In this document: positions 1-13,900 of the stretch, piece after piece
Position numbering within the stretch: the stretch's first letter is position 1
How the letters are laid out: the number at the start of each line of letters is the position of its first letter
Source of the DNA: Osedax fenrisi
Lineage: Eukaryota > Annelida > Polychaeta > Sabellida > Siboglinidae
Assembly (NCBI GenBank): GCA_964019155.1
Contig: OZ025242.1
Location: 90,907,705 to 90,971,704, forward strand
Reading direction: 5' to 3'
Length of the DNA stretch: 64,000 nucleotides
Program-made: the position numbers and the translations under genes
The notes under the pieces: generated by a model
What the model saw: the letters and a program-made list of their open reading frames with translations, nothing else
The model's database searches: none
What the model was told of the DNA's origin: nothing

Positions 1-1081
1 GTATTCCCCACTCGGACTCTTTTCAGAGCTATATTTAATTATATACATCGATTTTTTTATCAAATTCAAATTTGTACTACTGCACCATGATGCAATATGA
101 TAAAATCGATCGAGCGGTAAATAAAAGTTTCACAAAATATGCGTTAGCATACGTCCTATCCTTAATAATAATAATTCCATTATAAAGTTTACATTTGTTG
201 TCATATATTGTATGTATATTACAGGTACACGTGACACTATTTACTTTACATGTAGAAGACACGAACAAATGTTATTTTTAGATGTTGATAACTTTTTCAA
301 TATTATTTTTTCTTTTAATATACTAATACATCTATACATTTTAATATTATCTGTATACTTTTTTAATTTTTACTTATTAATATGAAATGTGCATATGTTT
401 ATAAAATATTACACAAATATTTGAAGAAAAAAATTGTTTTTGCCTACTTATTTGATAATATATAAATTTCATATCAAAATTTTGAAAATCTATACAGATC
501 AATTTTATCATACAAGTACTTTCTAATTAAAATGAAAATCTAAAGTATAATTATTCAATAATAAAAAAGTTATCATAGTTTATATCAGCACAATTGTTAA
601 AATTAATTATTAATTATTTGTAAATAATGTATGTTTAAAGATTAACATTATTTTGGTTTTTAAATTTCTTAAATATATCTCATATGTAGGGTCATAATGT
701 TTTTCAATCTATTGATAAATAGCACCACCTATTAATTATATTTAATACTAATATAAACAAGCTTTAATATAATCTTTCATTATTTAAAATCGATATAATA
801 ATGAATTAATAGTATAAATTATAATCGGAATATTTTAATTTAATTTGTTCTTGTTTAATCGTATTTTAAAGTGCATATTTATAACGCTTATATTTCATGT
901 ATAAAAACAATTTAAATGTCATTTAAACTATAATATTTAAAATATTCTAATTTGACATCGATATTAAATTGAAAATCACTTTTTTTTTTAAATGAGTGTT
1001 GTGCGTCCCCTTAAATATATACGTACATATCTATGAATACATTTATATACACATATAAATAATATTATTTATTACTAACAG
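1..1081. other. AT-rich non-coding stretch
   Basis: No convincing exon is visible. The sequence is almost entirely A+T. The string GCGTCCCCTTAA near 1003-1014 matches one terminus of the TTAA-flanked MITE found at 45510-46568, so a diverged copy or solo end of that family may lie here. Confidence 0.5.
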
Positions 1082-1606
1082 GAATATAGAAAATACTAAT
1101 TTAAAAGTTAAAAGGGAAGAACAAGAATTAAAAGCCAAGAAAGATCAGGAATTAAAAGCCAAGAAAGAACAAGAATTGAAAGCCAAGAAAGAACAAGAAT
1201 TAAAAGCCAAGAAAGAACAAGAATTAAAAGCAAAGAAAGAACAAGAATTAAAAGCCAAGAAAGAACAAGAATTAAAAATAAAGAGAGAACAAGAATTAAA
1301 AGCCAAGAAAGAACAAGAATTAAAATCAAAGAATGAACAAGAATTAAAAGCCAAGAAAGAACAGGAATTAAAAGCCAAGAAAGAACAAGAATTAAAAACA
1401 AAGAAAGAACAAGAATTAAAAGCAAAGAAAGAACAAGAATTAAAAGCAAAGAAAGAACAAGAATTAAAAGCCAAGAAAGAACAAGAAATAAAAGCTAAGT
1501 TCAATCAAGAATTAAAAATAAAGAGAGAACAAGAATTAAAAGCAATGAAAGAACAAGAATTAAAAGCCAAGAAAGAACAAGAATTAAAAGCTAAAGCAAA
1601 CAAAAA
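1082..1606 (+). CDS. Lys/Glu/Gln repeat exon (coiled-coil or single alpha-helix), partial gene
   Basis: An exon-like block runs from an acceptor (attactaacag, AG at 1080-1081) to a strong donor GTAAGT at 1607; if not spliced, the frame stops at TAA 1608-1610. The frame is open throughout and made of about 20 tandem copies of a 24-bp unit encoding KAKKEQEL, with variants such as KIKREQEL, KSKNEQEL and KAKFNQEL. The 8-residue charged period predicts a long rigid helix. Unit length is always a multiple of three and most substitutions are conservative, which suggests protein-level constraint. No other exon of this gene was recognised and the family is unknown. A non-coding minisatellite that happens to stay open is the alternative. 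Confidence 0.45.
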
Positions 1607-1610
1607 GTAA

Positions 1611-4600
1611 GTCACGAATGAAAAAAATAATAACTAGATAAATTATTATATAGGAATAATTAATATGATAAATCCATAATAAGTTAATAAGAAAATTAAT
1701 TGTATCAGTTATATCTATTTTCTTATTTTCCATATTTTAAAAAACAACTCATGAATATTATATTTTGTATTTAATTAATACATGAATTTATGTAACGATA
1801 ATTATTAAAGGCAAATCGCATAGTAATTATTCATTTTTATAAATATATAATATATTCAAAATAAAATCAATAAAATAAAAAATAACGAAATTTCTACAAA
1901 TTTGGTTTATGGGATTACTTTGTTACGTGCTGTATTTATATTTTTGTATTTCTATATTAACACCTTTGAGAGATCATTTATTATTTAAGTATTTCAACTG
2001 TATACATTGTATATTTATTAATTATAATAAATGGTATATTATGTAATAATATTTCATGGAAATAATCTTTTATCATTATCCTCTGTTTTAATACTACGTA
2101 TTTTTACAATATCTGTATACATATAATTCTTAATATTATGTTAACGCATATTATATTTGTATTTGATTATATTTATTATTATTTCTATTCACTGAATTGT
2201 GATCATATATTGTTATTGTATCTGTTTAAATTAAATATATTCATTGATATATAATGTGATTATCATAACAAAACCCGGCTAATTTGTTAATAATCTTAAT
2301 TTGTGACAATTATTAACTGAGTTTATGTTGAGAAATATCTTTACGAAAGTCAATTAATAATGGATTCTAATGACGTATCATCGCGTCGTTAACATGCGAT
2401 CTATTTATTATAATCGCATAGCATGATTATATTTGATAAATTTGAAATAAAAATATACAAATAAGTTCTATATATTGTTCTTTAATTGATAAAATATGAC
2501 GATCCGCGACTTATATACGAGATGATAAATGACGATCGGAAGGAAACAGTTAGTCTTTAACCCATCGCATAACATTTGGATGGCGTAGGGTCGCGGTTGA
2601 TTACCTTACGATATCTCACCATTTCATTCGGTTCATCATTTCACTGATTTCTAGACCGGTCCATTCCGTGATGTTATCTTGCCATTGAGTTTTACGTTGG
2701 TACTATTCTTCGTGCCGTCCATGATTCCTTGTCTTTGACATTGTGTTAGATAACAATACTATTTCAGTTTTCTTTCGATAACAATCGCTAGGTTCAATTT
2801 CCTGTACTGCTCTCTTCCTCGCATCCAGATTAGTGATTCGATATTTACATTGTATTTAACAATCTTCTTAAACATCTCATATCTAATGATTTAATTCTTC
2901 ACCGCGGGTTCTATTATTCTATATACGGTAACTAACTAACTGATTTAGTCAAATGTAAGAAGTTATTTATACTCTAAATATTTATTAATCTAATATTCTA
3001 TGAATAATAATTTCTCAAACTTTTATAAACAGAAATCATAAAACAAATCATCATAGTTATTAGAACATAATTATATTCTACATATTTGTTAATTAGATTT
3101 ACCTGTTTTATAATTTATAAATATAAATATTAAGTTTGTTGGAAATAAATTATAAGATATACGTTTACTTAATAGTTATCCCATTGTAACGTTTGATTTT
3201 TAAGTATTGAATATCAATGAATTAACACATGTTAAGGTATCTTACTTTGTTACAAACATAATTATAAGAAACATACATAAATGGTAGTTATTTTGATGTT
3301 AGGTAAATTAAGTGTTGAAAGTAAAATTTAGGTTTGTTATTATAAATTTTATATATAAAATTGATAAAAATAAAATAAAATTATTAATCTTTTATATAAT
3401 ATATGTATATTATAAGTATTAATATATTTGTAATTAGGTAATAGAAATAATTAAATATAAGTTGGGAACACAGTTATCAATAACGATGGAGATACCATAT
3501 AAAGACTAAAATTTGTTAGCATTATTAGGAAAAATATTACCTGAATTATTTTAAATATAATTTCAGATAAGGTTGATTCATTTATATCTATTTCATACGT
3601 TGATGTCACTAAAAGTAATAATCATATGTCTCTGTCTTCTTCTGGTAGTTAGGAATCCTACAAATTATAAATAGAATGCATTCAAAATAAGTCACTATTT
3701 TAGTACCACATTGAGGTATTTATTTAATCGCAGTTTATTACCTAAGAATTTCACTAGCAATACTTTGGGATATAAGCTACTAAACTCAATATAGATTAAC
3801 TCCCATTGGAGTAAATATGCATATCATGTAGATTTCATAAGTATTACATATTATGAGTAGTACTTATAAGTATAATACTGATATATTTTAGGTGACTAAA
3901 ATTACAAATTAAAGATATATTAATAGATTATAAAATAAAATGTGTAAATCAACTAAATACATATATCATGATATAGTAAAGATGAAGATATAGGAATGTA
4001 ATCAATGATAGAATAGTATAATTAGTTGGTGTATATATAAATAGATAAGAAAGATAAAATAAGCTTGCAACTAAGAATGAGAAAATATCATGACATTTTT
4101 AATAAATCAGGTATATGGAAGTGGTTTCTAAAAATGTATTAGAAAAATGATATATATAATTCGCCAGCTTATAGGAGAACTATAAGTATACTTATAGCTA
4201 TATAGAATTATCTAAATATAATAATTAATATTTATGTACTATATACATGACGTTTGATTACTATATCTGTACAGTTTATTTATTCTGAAATAGATACTCT
4301 TTACGTATTTCATTATATTTAAATGATTTCAAGTAAATGATACCAGATAAATTTAATTGTTTGAATATATATATTCTTATAGGTAGATATTTTTCTATAT
4401 TATTGATGTTAACATTCCATAAAATATAATAGGTATTACCCGGGGTATTACATTTTAATATAATAATATTAAAATAATAAATTTATAAACAAGTTTTTGT
4501 ATTGATATATTGTATATATATATATAATCCTAATTTGTAGTCCAGGGTCCAGACTATATATTGTGCAAATGATTACATTATTCAAGAGTACAAATAGAAT

Positions 4601-5308
4601 TATACACAAATATTTCTAAGCAGACATTATTTCCTTTTTATAGTCTTATGCCTAGGGTCTTATGTTTAAAAACAAATATTGAATTTCCATATAAGTTAAA
4701 TTTAGAAAAATATATTAGAAGAGTGATATATTATTTTGTTACTGGAATAATATTGACTATAATGTATATGGTATAAAGATAGCACTAATAAATGTACTTT
4801 ATATTTAAAATAAATATATAGATCTATATAATTTCGAATATTAAATTATAAATAGAGTATGTTATAATATATATATATCGATATAGTTAATAACCTATCT
4901 GATTTTTCTACAGATTTTGTGTACACTTGTGAAAGTAAATTTCAGGAGGAACTCATATATATCTAAATAAAAAAACTCAACTATATTTAAATTCATAAAT
5001 TATATATTGTTTTTAATTAATTTACAAAGTAATTGTCTATTTATATTTTGTATTCAATCATTACAATACATAGATTTATAGTTTACCTATTTATAAATAC
5101 AAATCTATGTTACAATATATTTACACTCAAATTGTGTTTGAATTCATTTGTATTTACAATGAATGTGTTAATAGATGTATTAATATATAATCCCTATATA
5201 ATCAAAATTATAAAGTTACAATATTTGTTAATTATAACAAACATATCTATAAAGTTAGAGTTATGCGTCGCTCTATCTCTATGATAATAAACGTTGAGAT
5301 AAACGTTA

Positions 5309-5340
<32 letters not shown>

Positions 5341-6062
5341 CGACCTCGTAAACTATATGTATATTATCTATGTACCATAATTTGCAAATTACTCGTAAAT
5401 AGATAATAAAATATAATCATTAAATGTTTCTAAGTATGGTTTAAATTTATTAAATTAATGTTAATAAAATATGTTACTATATTATATTGATTCGTTTTAC
5501 GTGTATACATATATATTTAATAGGTACATATACTATATGATATATATAATTATAATGATTATATGTATATCAAATTGATAATCAATTTATAAATTATAAA
5601 TAATTAATATTTGTTATATTTTATTATAATAATTATTATTAATCGCATTTAGAATTGTATTATCTAGTTACGGATGAATGGCGTTTCGTATGCGAAATGA
5701 TCGATATAGGCATATACTTGGGTAAATAAAAATATATGCATATACGAAACATATCACATTCTCTAATTGCTAGACATTGTATAAATATTTATATTTTAAA
5801 TTTTATCTTTAAACAATTTTAAATTTAAATTTAAGTTACTATAGACGCTATTTACATATTTTTAAAAAATTAAATATATTAACCCCATTGGATATTTACT
5901 ATCCAATTAAATTGGAACACTTCAACCATTTATATAATTCAGCCAGTTAAAATTCAATAAAATAGGTCATTCTATAAATCCTGATTCACAGTTTTTTTAT
6001 TATTCAGATTCATTTTTATCGAATATTAAATAGAAGTGTGTTCTGTTTCGAAGAGATTTAAC
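1611..6062. other. AT-rich intergenic stretch
   Basis: About 4.4 kb of very AT-rich DNA with no supported host exon. It contains one retrotransposon remnant (described separately) and short (TA)n tracts such as 5324-5340. The small ORF at 5033-5284 has no exon-like features and is treated as chance. Confidence 0.5.
2560..2790 (-). pseudogene. Degenerate LINE ORF2 C-terminal tail
   Basis: Read on the minus strand, the region encodes QRKTQWQDNITEWTGLEIS, then MMNRMKW, a stop, DIVR, a stop and STATLRHP. This is the pattern near the end of many non-LTR retrotransposon ORF2 proteins (R-W-x-D-x-I-x-x-W-T-G, then W-R-x-I-V-R). Two stops fall where arginine is expected, consistent with CGA to TGA decay. 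G+C content is higher than the flanks. Extent and clade are uncertain. Confidence 0.5.
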
Positions 6063-9000
6063 ATGACATCGGCTACTGAAACACTTGTTAGTGCTGTATG
6101 GTTGAAAGAAAACTTAAAAAAGGAAAACAACAATATATGTTTACTCGACGCTTCATGGCATATGCCACAATTTAATAGAAATGCTGTAAAGGAATACAAA
6201 GTAAGTGGAATCAAATAATTAAAAAAACTGTACTAGTAATAAATTATTATAATAATAATTATTAACTGATTATTGTAATATCATAATATAATTATTATAA
6301 TTATTATATATATAATATATATATACCTATATATGTATAAAACTAAACATTAAAACAAATACAATTATTTATTAATATATTAATTATTATTTATTATTAT
6401 TATTATTATAATAATTATAATAATTAATAATTAAATTATAAATTAAATGTTCTCAAATAAAAATGTAATAACTGAATGAAAATAAATAACATTCTTATAA
6501 ATGTGTAGTTAGTATATAATGTTATTATATATACCAACATATATTTAAACATATATTTAGACTATTTAATAATACATTTATAATTGATTGTTTAATTATA
6601 ATATAATAAATAATTATTATTAAATTAATACTGTATTAATTATTAATACTATTAATAATACATGATATGTTAATATAACGTTGTCAACTTTCCTATACCC
6701 TATACCCTATATTATGTATGTTGCTGAAACTCCAAAGACCCTATCAATAAATAGTTATTTAATTTGAGAATAATTTATATTTTCAATAATAAATGTGGAA
6801 ATAATAATGGTACATAAATGTGAGATTACAATTCTGTTTTTAATTTTTGTTACGTTTAGCCTACATAGCATGTCTCGCTAGCCAGACAAAAATCAATTAT
6901 ATCGCAACAATTTCATTTAGTATGATGACAGCGAATCAATACTAGTATAACGGCGCACTAAGTGTACGCCAGCATTAAGCCGGAGTGGCTCGGTAATTTT
7001 TTTTTGAAAATTGCTGCACTTTTTTTTATATTAACTAGATAACATATTAAATTGAATACAAAAAAAAAAAATTAAAAAAATTAATTATTGGAGGTGCGCC
7101 ACCTCATTAAAGTTTAACATGAAGAGATAGGAAGTTTAACATGGAGGAGATAGGAAATATTTGAAACTTCGATTTAACATCATTAAACATTTTTTTTGTA
7201 GTTTTATCTGCAATTATAGTTTGAATTATATATTTTTGTATAAGATAATATTTGTACAATATTTTTTTTCGATTTTCCAGGAAATTTCCAGGAAATTTTG
7301 GAAAAATACAAAATATTTTAATTTTAATTAAAAAAAAATTATTTATAAAAAAATATAAACATAAATATATATACATAAGTATATGAGTGTACTATTACAT
7401 GAAATTAATTTTAAAACAATAATGTATAGTATAAAATATGGTTATTTATTCACTATTTTAATGTAAAAATATGATAAATTTTATATTTGAAAAAAAAAAG
7501 TTTACGCACTATTACAAAATTTTTTTTTCAATCGACTGGATTAATAATAGGGTTTTTTTAAAGAATTTAAATCGTTAGAAATTTTTTAAAATATATTTTA
7601 CTTTTTATCTTATTTTTTTATAAATTTTAAATTATTAGTTTGCTCTATCATTTTTTTTCTTTTGTAAATTTGTAAAAATCAAGATACAACTTATATTATA
7701 GAATTTAAAGAGCTTTGTAAAAATATAAATTATATTAATTTTAGATAAAAAAAATATTATTAAAAAAAAAAATCCCAATTTTCCCCATATTGGTCAGAAA
7801 TGCTGATATTTTTTTTATTTCTATAAATATTTAGATAGCTATATTTATAATATATATATTATGTTAATTTCATTATATAATATTCATTATTGAATGAGTT
7901 ATGTTATAATATGTATTATAAATAAATTAATACATTCATAATTTCTATCTACAAAATTAAACATTTTTACTAATTTTGTTTTCACAATTGTGGTCATAAC
8001 TTTTTTTTAAATAAAAATTTAAAAAAACTAAGATATGACTTCTATTATAGAATTTGATAAGCATTCCAACTATACAAATTTTATTATAATAGCATAAATA
8101 TATAAAATCTCATTTTAGTACCAATATCCCATATTCGAATATCTTTATAGTTATTATTTATACAGTAAGATTAGCCGATTATATCCATATATGTTGTTAT
8201 TTGTCATTTAGTAAATGGTTTGGGGTTATATAAAATATAAAAAGGTGTATTAGTAAGAAGGTTCGTGGTTAAAGAGTATAATAAAATGAATATAAATTTG
8301 AAAATTAGTTGTTTATAAGGGTTTATAATGTAATTGTCATGTGATTTCAATATAGGTAATAGCGGTATTTTTTCTATAGAAAAATATTTATAGGTATTTT
8401 TAAAAGCTCTGGCGCACGGCGAATACTACATGTAAAAAAAAAAAAAGTATACCATTGTGACAGAAATACTCCAAACATAAAATGCTAGAAGGTGCAGCAA
8501 TTTTCAACAAAAAAAGTCCGAGCCGCTCCGGCTTAGCCAGCATACTTACGCTTTACGCTCTATATATATTCGATATATCATTTAAAACAGTGGGCTCACA
8601 TTGTTTTACAGTTTTAACCCCTTGTTCGCACTTATTTTATTATTGTTTTAAAATTCCCATTGGATACATAGATATTGGTGTATAAATAAGATAAAATACA
8701 ACACATACACACACACACTTTCTATTTCTCACTCTCACGCACGCGTACGCAGGAAGGTCATATAGAGGGCGCTCGTTTCTTCGAAATCGGCGTCTACAAG
8801 CCTTCGCTACCGACCGCCGAACAGTTCACCGCCGACTTAACCAAACTGGGCGTCAACGCGTCGAGTCACGTCGTCGTCTACGACAGTAACGCCGCGTTCG
8901 GAATGTTCAGCGCCCCTCGCGCCTGGTGGCTACTTCGCTTGTACGGACACCCGCGCGTCAGTATCCTAAACGGGGGTCTGCCGGCCTGGAAGTCGGCCGA

Positions 9001-10892
9001 CTGCGGGGAGTTAACCAACGCGATGCCACCTAGCGGGGAAGGTGATTTCGTAGCCGTATTCAACGAGGAAGCGGTGAAATATCTCGCCGACGTGGAAGCT
9101 AATGTAGTCCGAGGTGAACAGTTTGTGTTGATAGACACGCGCTCCGAAGGCAGGTTTAACGGTACCTCCCCCGAACCTAAACCCGGTTGGTTCTTAGCCC
9201 CTATGTGTGTGTGTGTGTGTATGATTTGTTTGCGTTCACTTTATATTTGTTTACGTAGAACTATTGCATACTCTTAATTAGTATCAATCGATATTGTATA
9301 TAGTCGTGTTATAAACTAATGTGTAATCATTTTGAATACTCTGATTAACGATATGCATTTATAACTCTATTTAATGTAGTTTCAATGTATAAATGGTAGT
9401 TGTAATTTATTTTATATTTTATATAAATTCTATATTTTCCATCGATAATTTAAAATGTACTATATTTATATTGAAATAGCTATTAATAAAAGATAGCTAT
9501 TATGAAATATAGCGATTAAAATGATGGTATTCTAAAGATTTGTCAATAAATCACTGCGTATTGTTATATGAGATTATGTTCTAATTACATTGTTTTATAT
9601 ATCATATTATATATTTAAACATGATATATCTGATATATAGAATGTACACTTTACATAATATTCAGGTATATATATATAGTGTGTATACATTGTATACATA
9701 ATGTGTACAAGTATTGAGATATTCAGGTGCTATATTGGGTGTATTCAGCTCTATCAATAGTCTATTCAACTATTATCACATCATAGTTATGAATGTTATC
9801 CAATTATGACTTGCATTTTATCAGTACATACTTTCTATATATAGATTGCTTGAAAGAATATTTATAAATAGTCCATTTTAATGGTACATTTATTATTGAT
9901 ATATTTCATAAAATTTGAAATAATTATTGTTATCATTGATATTATTTCTAATTATTTAGATATTATTTATTTGTAATTACTATAGATAAATTACATGAGT
10001 AAATATATTAATATTAACATCAATATGAATAAATACCTATAGAAATATATAAGTAGGATATTTTATATTCTAATTTTTGTGTAGTTTTTTGTGTACAAAT
10101 GAAGTGTGCGTATTTTACAATTATAAAATTATTTTATATTAACGATAGTATAATATTAATTATTATATATAGTGATAATATTTTATTAGTAAATTTTCGT
10201 CAACATCATATTAGAATAAATATTAAAATCAGTGAATGCGTGTTGAATTCGCAGACATAAAGCCGGGTCACATCCTGAACTCTCGAAACATTCCGTTCAC
10301 TCTCTGCATCGACGACGAAACCAAGAAGATGAAAAGTGCCGCGCAGTTGAAGAAACTGTTCGACGGCGTCGACATTGACTTCAGCACTCCGGTGGTGTCC
10401 ACCTGTGGATCAGGTTAGGTACTACTACGTGTTGTCGTTGTTGCTGTTGTTGTTGTGTTCTCGTTGCTATACTATCTTTGGTAAACGCACGAGGTCATCA
10501 TACACCTGTGTAGTTCAGCGGAGAACAACAACAACAACTATTACGCCTCAATCGACACCCGCACTAGCTCTATATGCACTATACAAACGCACTTGTACAT
10601 AACATTTAATTATATTTCACATTTTAAGTCGCATTATTACAGTAACACATGTTTAAAATAAAACAATGGCACTCGCACTGTCGCACTATATAGTGCAGGT
10701 GTAGGCCTGGGTGTATAATGTTCGCTATCTATTAATAACTATCGTAATAATAATGAAATCGTCGACGATACAGGTGTATCCGGTTGCTTCATCGTGTTGG
10801 CTGCCCACCTGAACGGGCAACAAATAGGCCTATACGACGGGGCCTGGACGGAGTTCTTCGTGAAGGGAAAGGAACAGTTTAAAGTTCTCTAG
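6063..10892 (+). CDS. MPST: 3-mercaptopyruvate sulfurtransferase (tandem rhodanese), 4 exons
   Basis: Exons 6063-6200, 8753-9185, 10255-10413 and 10774-10892 give 282 residues (human MPST is 297). The enzyme moves sulfur from 3-mercaptopyruvate to a thiol acceptor in cysteine catabolism and H2S production, in cytosol or mitochondria. The N-terminal rhodanese domain shows LVSAVWLKE, LLDASW and APRAWWLLRLYGH; the linker has EGRFNGTSPEPKP; the C-terminal domain has IKPGHILNSRNIPF and the active-site loop TCGSGVSGC, with the catalytic cysteine at about residue 241. CGSGV is the MPST loop; thiosulfate sulfurtransferase usually has CRKGV. Intron phases agree (0, 1, 1). The start is the first ATG preceding the conserved N-terminus. 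Compared with vertebrate enzymes about 7 residues are missing after HIEGARFFEI, where the D-x-x-SPY-x-HMLP segment normally lies. No clear targeting peptide is visible. The gene converges on the minus-strand CCDC166-like gene. Confidence 0.93.
6951..8560. mobile_element. DNA transposon remnant with terminal inverted repeats in MPST intron 1
   Basis: The left end near 6960-7025 (AGCCGGAGTGGCTCGG followed by a T-run and GAAAATTGCTGCAC) is repeated in inverse orientation near 8492-8555 (GTGCAGCAATTTTC, then CCGAGCCGCTCCGGCT). The arms are about 60-70 bp. The interior is AT-rich with no transposase ORF. No target duplication could be fixed, so the outer edges are approximate. It occupies most of the 2.55-kb first intron. 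Confidence 0.6.
9186..10254. other. MPST intron 2
   Basis: AT-rich intron bounded by the donor GTTGGT and the acceptor ttcgcag. It starts with a short (GT)n run at 9204-9220. No feature beyond AT-rich sequence was seen. Confidence 0.6.
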
Positions 10893-10968
10893 GCGGCCAC
10901 TGGTGTGAAGGATGATGAGGAGGATGATGAGGAAGAGGCAGGCAGGCATCGAGACGACGAGATGCTAT

Positions 10969-13900
10969 CTACTCGTCTGGTACTTGTTCGATGACCTTCA
11001 TCTTGCGTAATGGCATCAGACTCGCCTCGTCGATTACCACTGGGTCAATCTTCTCTTTGTCCATGGATTTCATAACCTACGCGATCGTGGCTATGATTAT
11101 TACTATTAATACCTCTCTACATACTAGTAATTATGTACTTATATATATCAATAAATCAAATTATTAATGTATTCACGTATTATTCATCGTATTTAGTACA
11201 TTATTAAATAGCATATCTATTACTTTATCGAATATCATTTCTATGACTTTATTATATACCTTATATTGGCGTGTAGTTCGTAAAGTTTTCAAGTCTTTGG
11301 CATACTTTTGTTCAAGTTTCAGACCGTTCTTCTGTTCCTATTAAGTATTAATGTCTTATATATTATGAGTCACTGACACATAATGATTAGGTGCAGTAGT
11401 GAATAATTGCAATACACACAAGCCTAGTTTAAGATATCATATATTTCTCAATACAGTAGCAAGATATATATATATAAGTAATTTTCAGAATATATAATAA
11501 TAATATTTATTAGAATTGTAGTTTTTTTTTCTGTTTGTTTTATATTTTATAATAATATGATTTTTCTTCCTAAAGGGTATCAAAATAATATATAATATTT
11601 TATGTTGTTGTCGCCTGTTAACATATAATAATATAATTATTTATTAAGCAATATGCAATATAAATTGTTGGTAACACCTATACAAATAAATATACATTAT
11701 GTTTTTTTTAGTTATTTTTTTAAGTAGTGATATATATTTGCATAATAAACAAAATCTGGCAGTCATTAATCAACCGGCTGTTCTAGATAAAGGATACGTA
11801 TCCTTTATCTAGAACATTCTGTTATAAAGTAAACGATTGAATCCAAGGTATGCAATACAGTGAATCTAAAAATAGTTTTTACATATATTTTATATAGAAA
11901 ATATTGGTCTACTAAAACACTAATAACTCTCTTGTTATTAAAATATATAATATTTTATATTATTATGCAAATTATAATGGTCTATATTATTATAAATTTT
12001 CCAAATATAATATACAAAGGTTGTACCATAACTATATATTTAGCAATTATTTCTGATTAATTTATCAAAAGAAGCATAACTTTAATAATATATATGAAAA
12101 TTGTAATTAATGTTATGCATTATTGAGTGAGTTGTGAATATTTTAATGGAGAAATTCTTCTAAATAATTATTCTGAGTAAATCTATTTTGAAATTAAATT
12201 ACAAAATTAATATTTCAAAAATAAAAAAACTACCATATCATAGATAATACAATAGAAATACACAAAGAAATATAAATAAAGATACTCCACACGAGTGTAA
12301 TAATTATTAATTAATAAACAAGCTTTATTTTGTATTCATATTTAAAAAAAAATCAAATATATATTAAATTATAATAAAATCAAGTTGATACAAATAATTA
12401 TTTATATTATTTTCTTTAATTTACAAATATACATTGTATTTAAGAAACATATTTCAATAGTTTTACTTAACGTAACAAATTCATTCTTATGTCAATCTAA
12501 AGATAACATATTATATTTTTATAATATCACAATATAAAAAATGTATGAAATTTTTTTATTAAAGATTATGCACTGTCGCGTAAATTATTATTAAATCGTA
12601 AAGAAGTGTGCAGAAATTTAATATCATAAATTTAGATTATATTATATAGTTTTCTTACTTTTTAAAATAGAAAACATTGTATTTATATGTAGCTGTTAAA
12701 TATAATAGCATGTCCAAAAGAATTAAATAAGTTAAATAAGAACTATATTATATTGATATTAAAGATTTGTAAGGTTTGTTGTTATAAACCTCATCATAAG
12801 ATATGGTAGATCGAAAATTGAAATTGTATGATGACAATTATTGTACAAGTTAACTATTTATTCTAATGTCACTCTACACCACTAGGTGGTATACCGACCA
12901 CAAGTTTATCTTTGTGATATTGCAGAGCTCTACTGGTGTGTATGAACTGCAGCAGGATGTGTCTAAGTCTGCGGTTCTCTGTCTTCATTCTGTGTGTGTG
13001 TTCGCTGAGGCATTGGGTGGCTTCCTGTTTAGGGGGTGGGGGCGTGTTAGCTTTGTATAGGGGGTGTGTTAGCTTTTTATAGGGGGTGGGGGGCGTGTTA
13101 GCTGTGTATAGGGGTGCTATAGGCTAGCTATGTAGCATAGATGTAGTTTATTTGATCAGTAATAAAATATATCCATATAATAAACTTAACAAATTGGATA
13201 CTTTTATTTTATAATAGCATGAATATATGAATATATTTACATGATATAGTAAATAAGATAAATTAAAAATATTAAAATATTGAAAAAATTAAAAATCTGA
13301 TATAAATGTATTTAAAGTAGGTAATAGTAATTACATACCTAACACCTGATTGGTTAATTCTCTCACCAATGTATATAAATAGAATATTGCATTCTGAGTT
13401 GTTAATATCTATGGACAAGTATGTATAAATAGAATAGAGCATTCTAATTGGTTAATATCTATGAGCGAGTGTTTATAAATAGAATAGAGCGTTCTAATTG
13501 GTTAATATATATGAGCGAGTGTCTATAAATAAAATTGAGCGGTCTGATTGGTGTAACCTGGTTGGCTTCTTTCGCCATCGTCACGATCTTAGAAGCAGAG
13601 TCCTGTATGAAGTCTTTCTTCTCGTTCAGGAAGTGTGTCTTCAGTTGCATTATGGTCTGAGAATGTTTGCCTCGCATGCGTTGAATCTCGTTCTGAAGAT
13701 CGCTTATCTTCTCCGTTTGCTCGGCTTGTAGATCCTTCCGGAGAGAGAGGTACGGGGTTGTTATGTGTTCTATTGTTAAGTATGACCCACCCTCACATTG
13801 TTTAGTATACCCCACCCTATCACATTGTTAAGTATGCCCCGGTAACCTGTGATCTAATGTAAATTAATTTCGCACGGGTCGGTGATTTCGTGCGCAGCGT

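Noticed and set aside
1108..1504. Two minus-strand Leu/Ser/Phe-rich repeat ORFs
   Set aside because: Antisense shadows of the KAKKEQEL repeat; the plus frame has flanking splice sites and helix-like composition.
6690..6715. Telomere-like CCTATACCCTATACCCTA
   Set aside because: Only two to three imperfect units; not a telomeric array.
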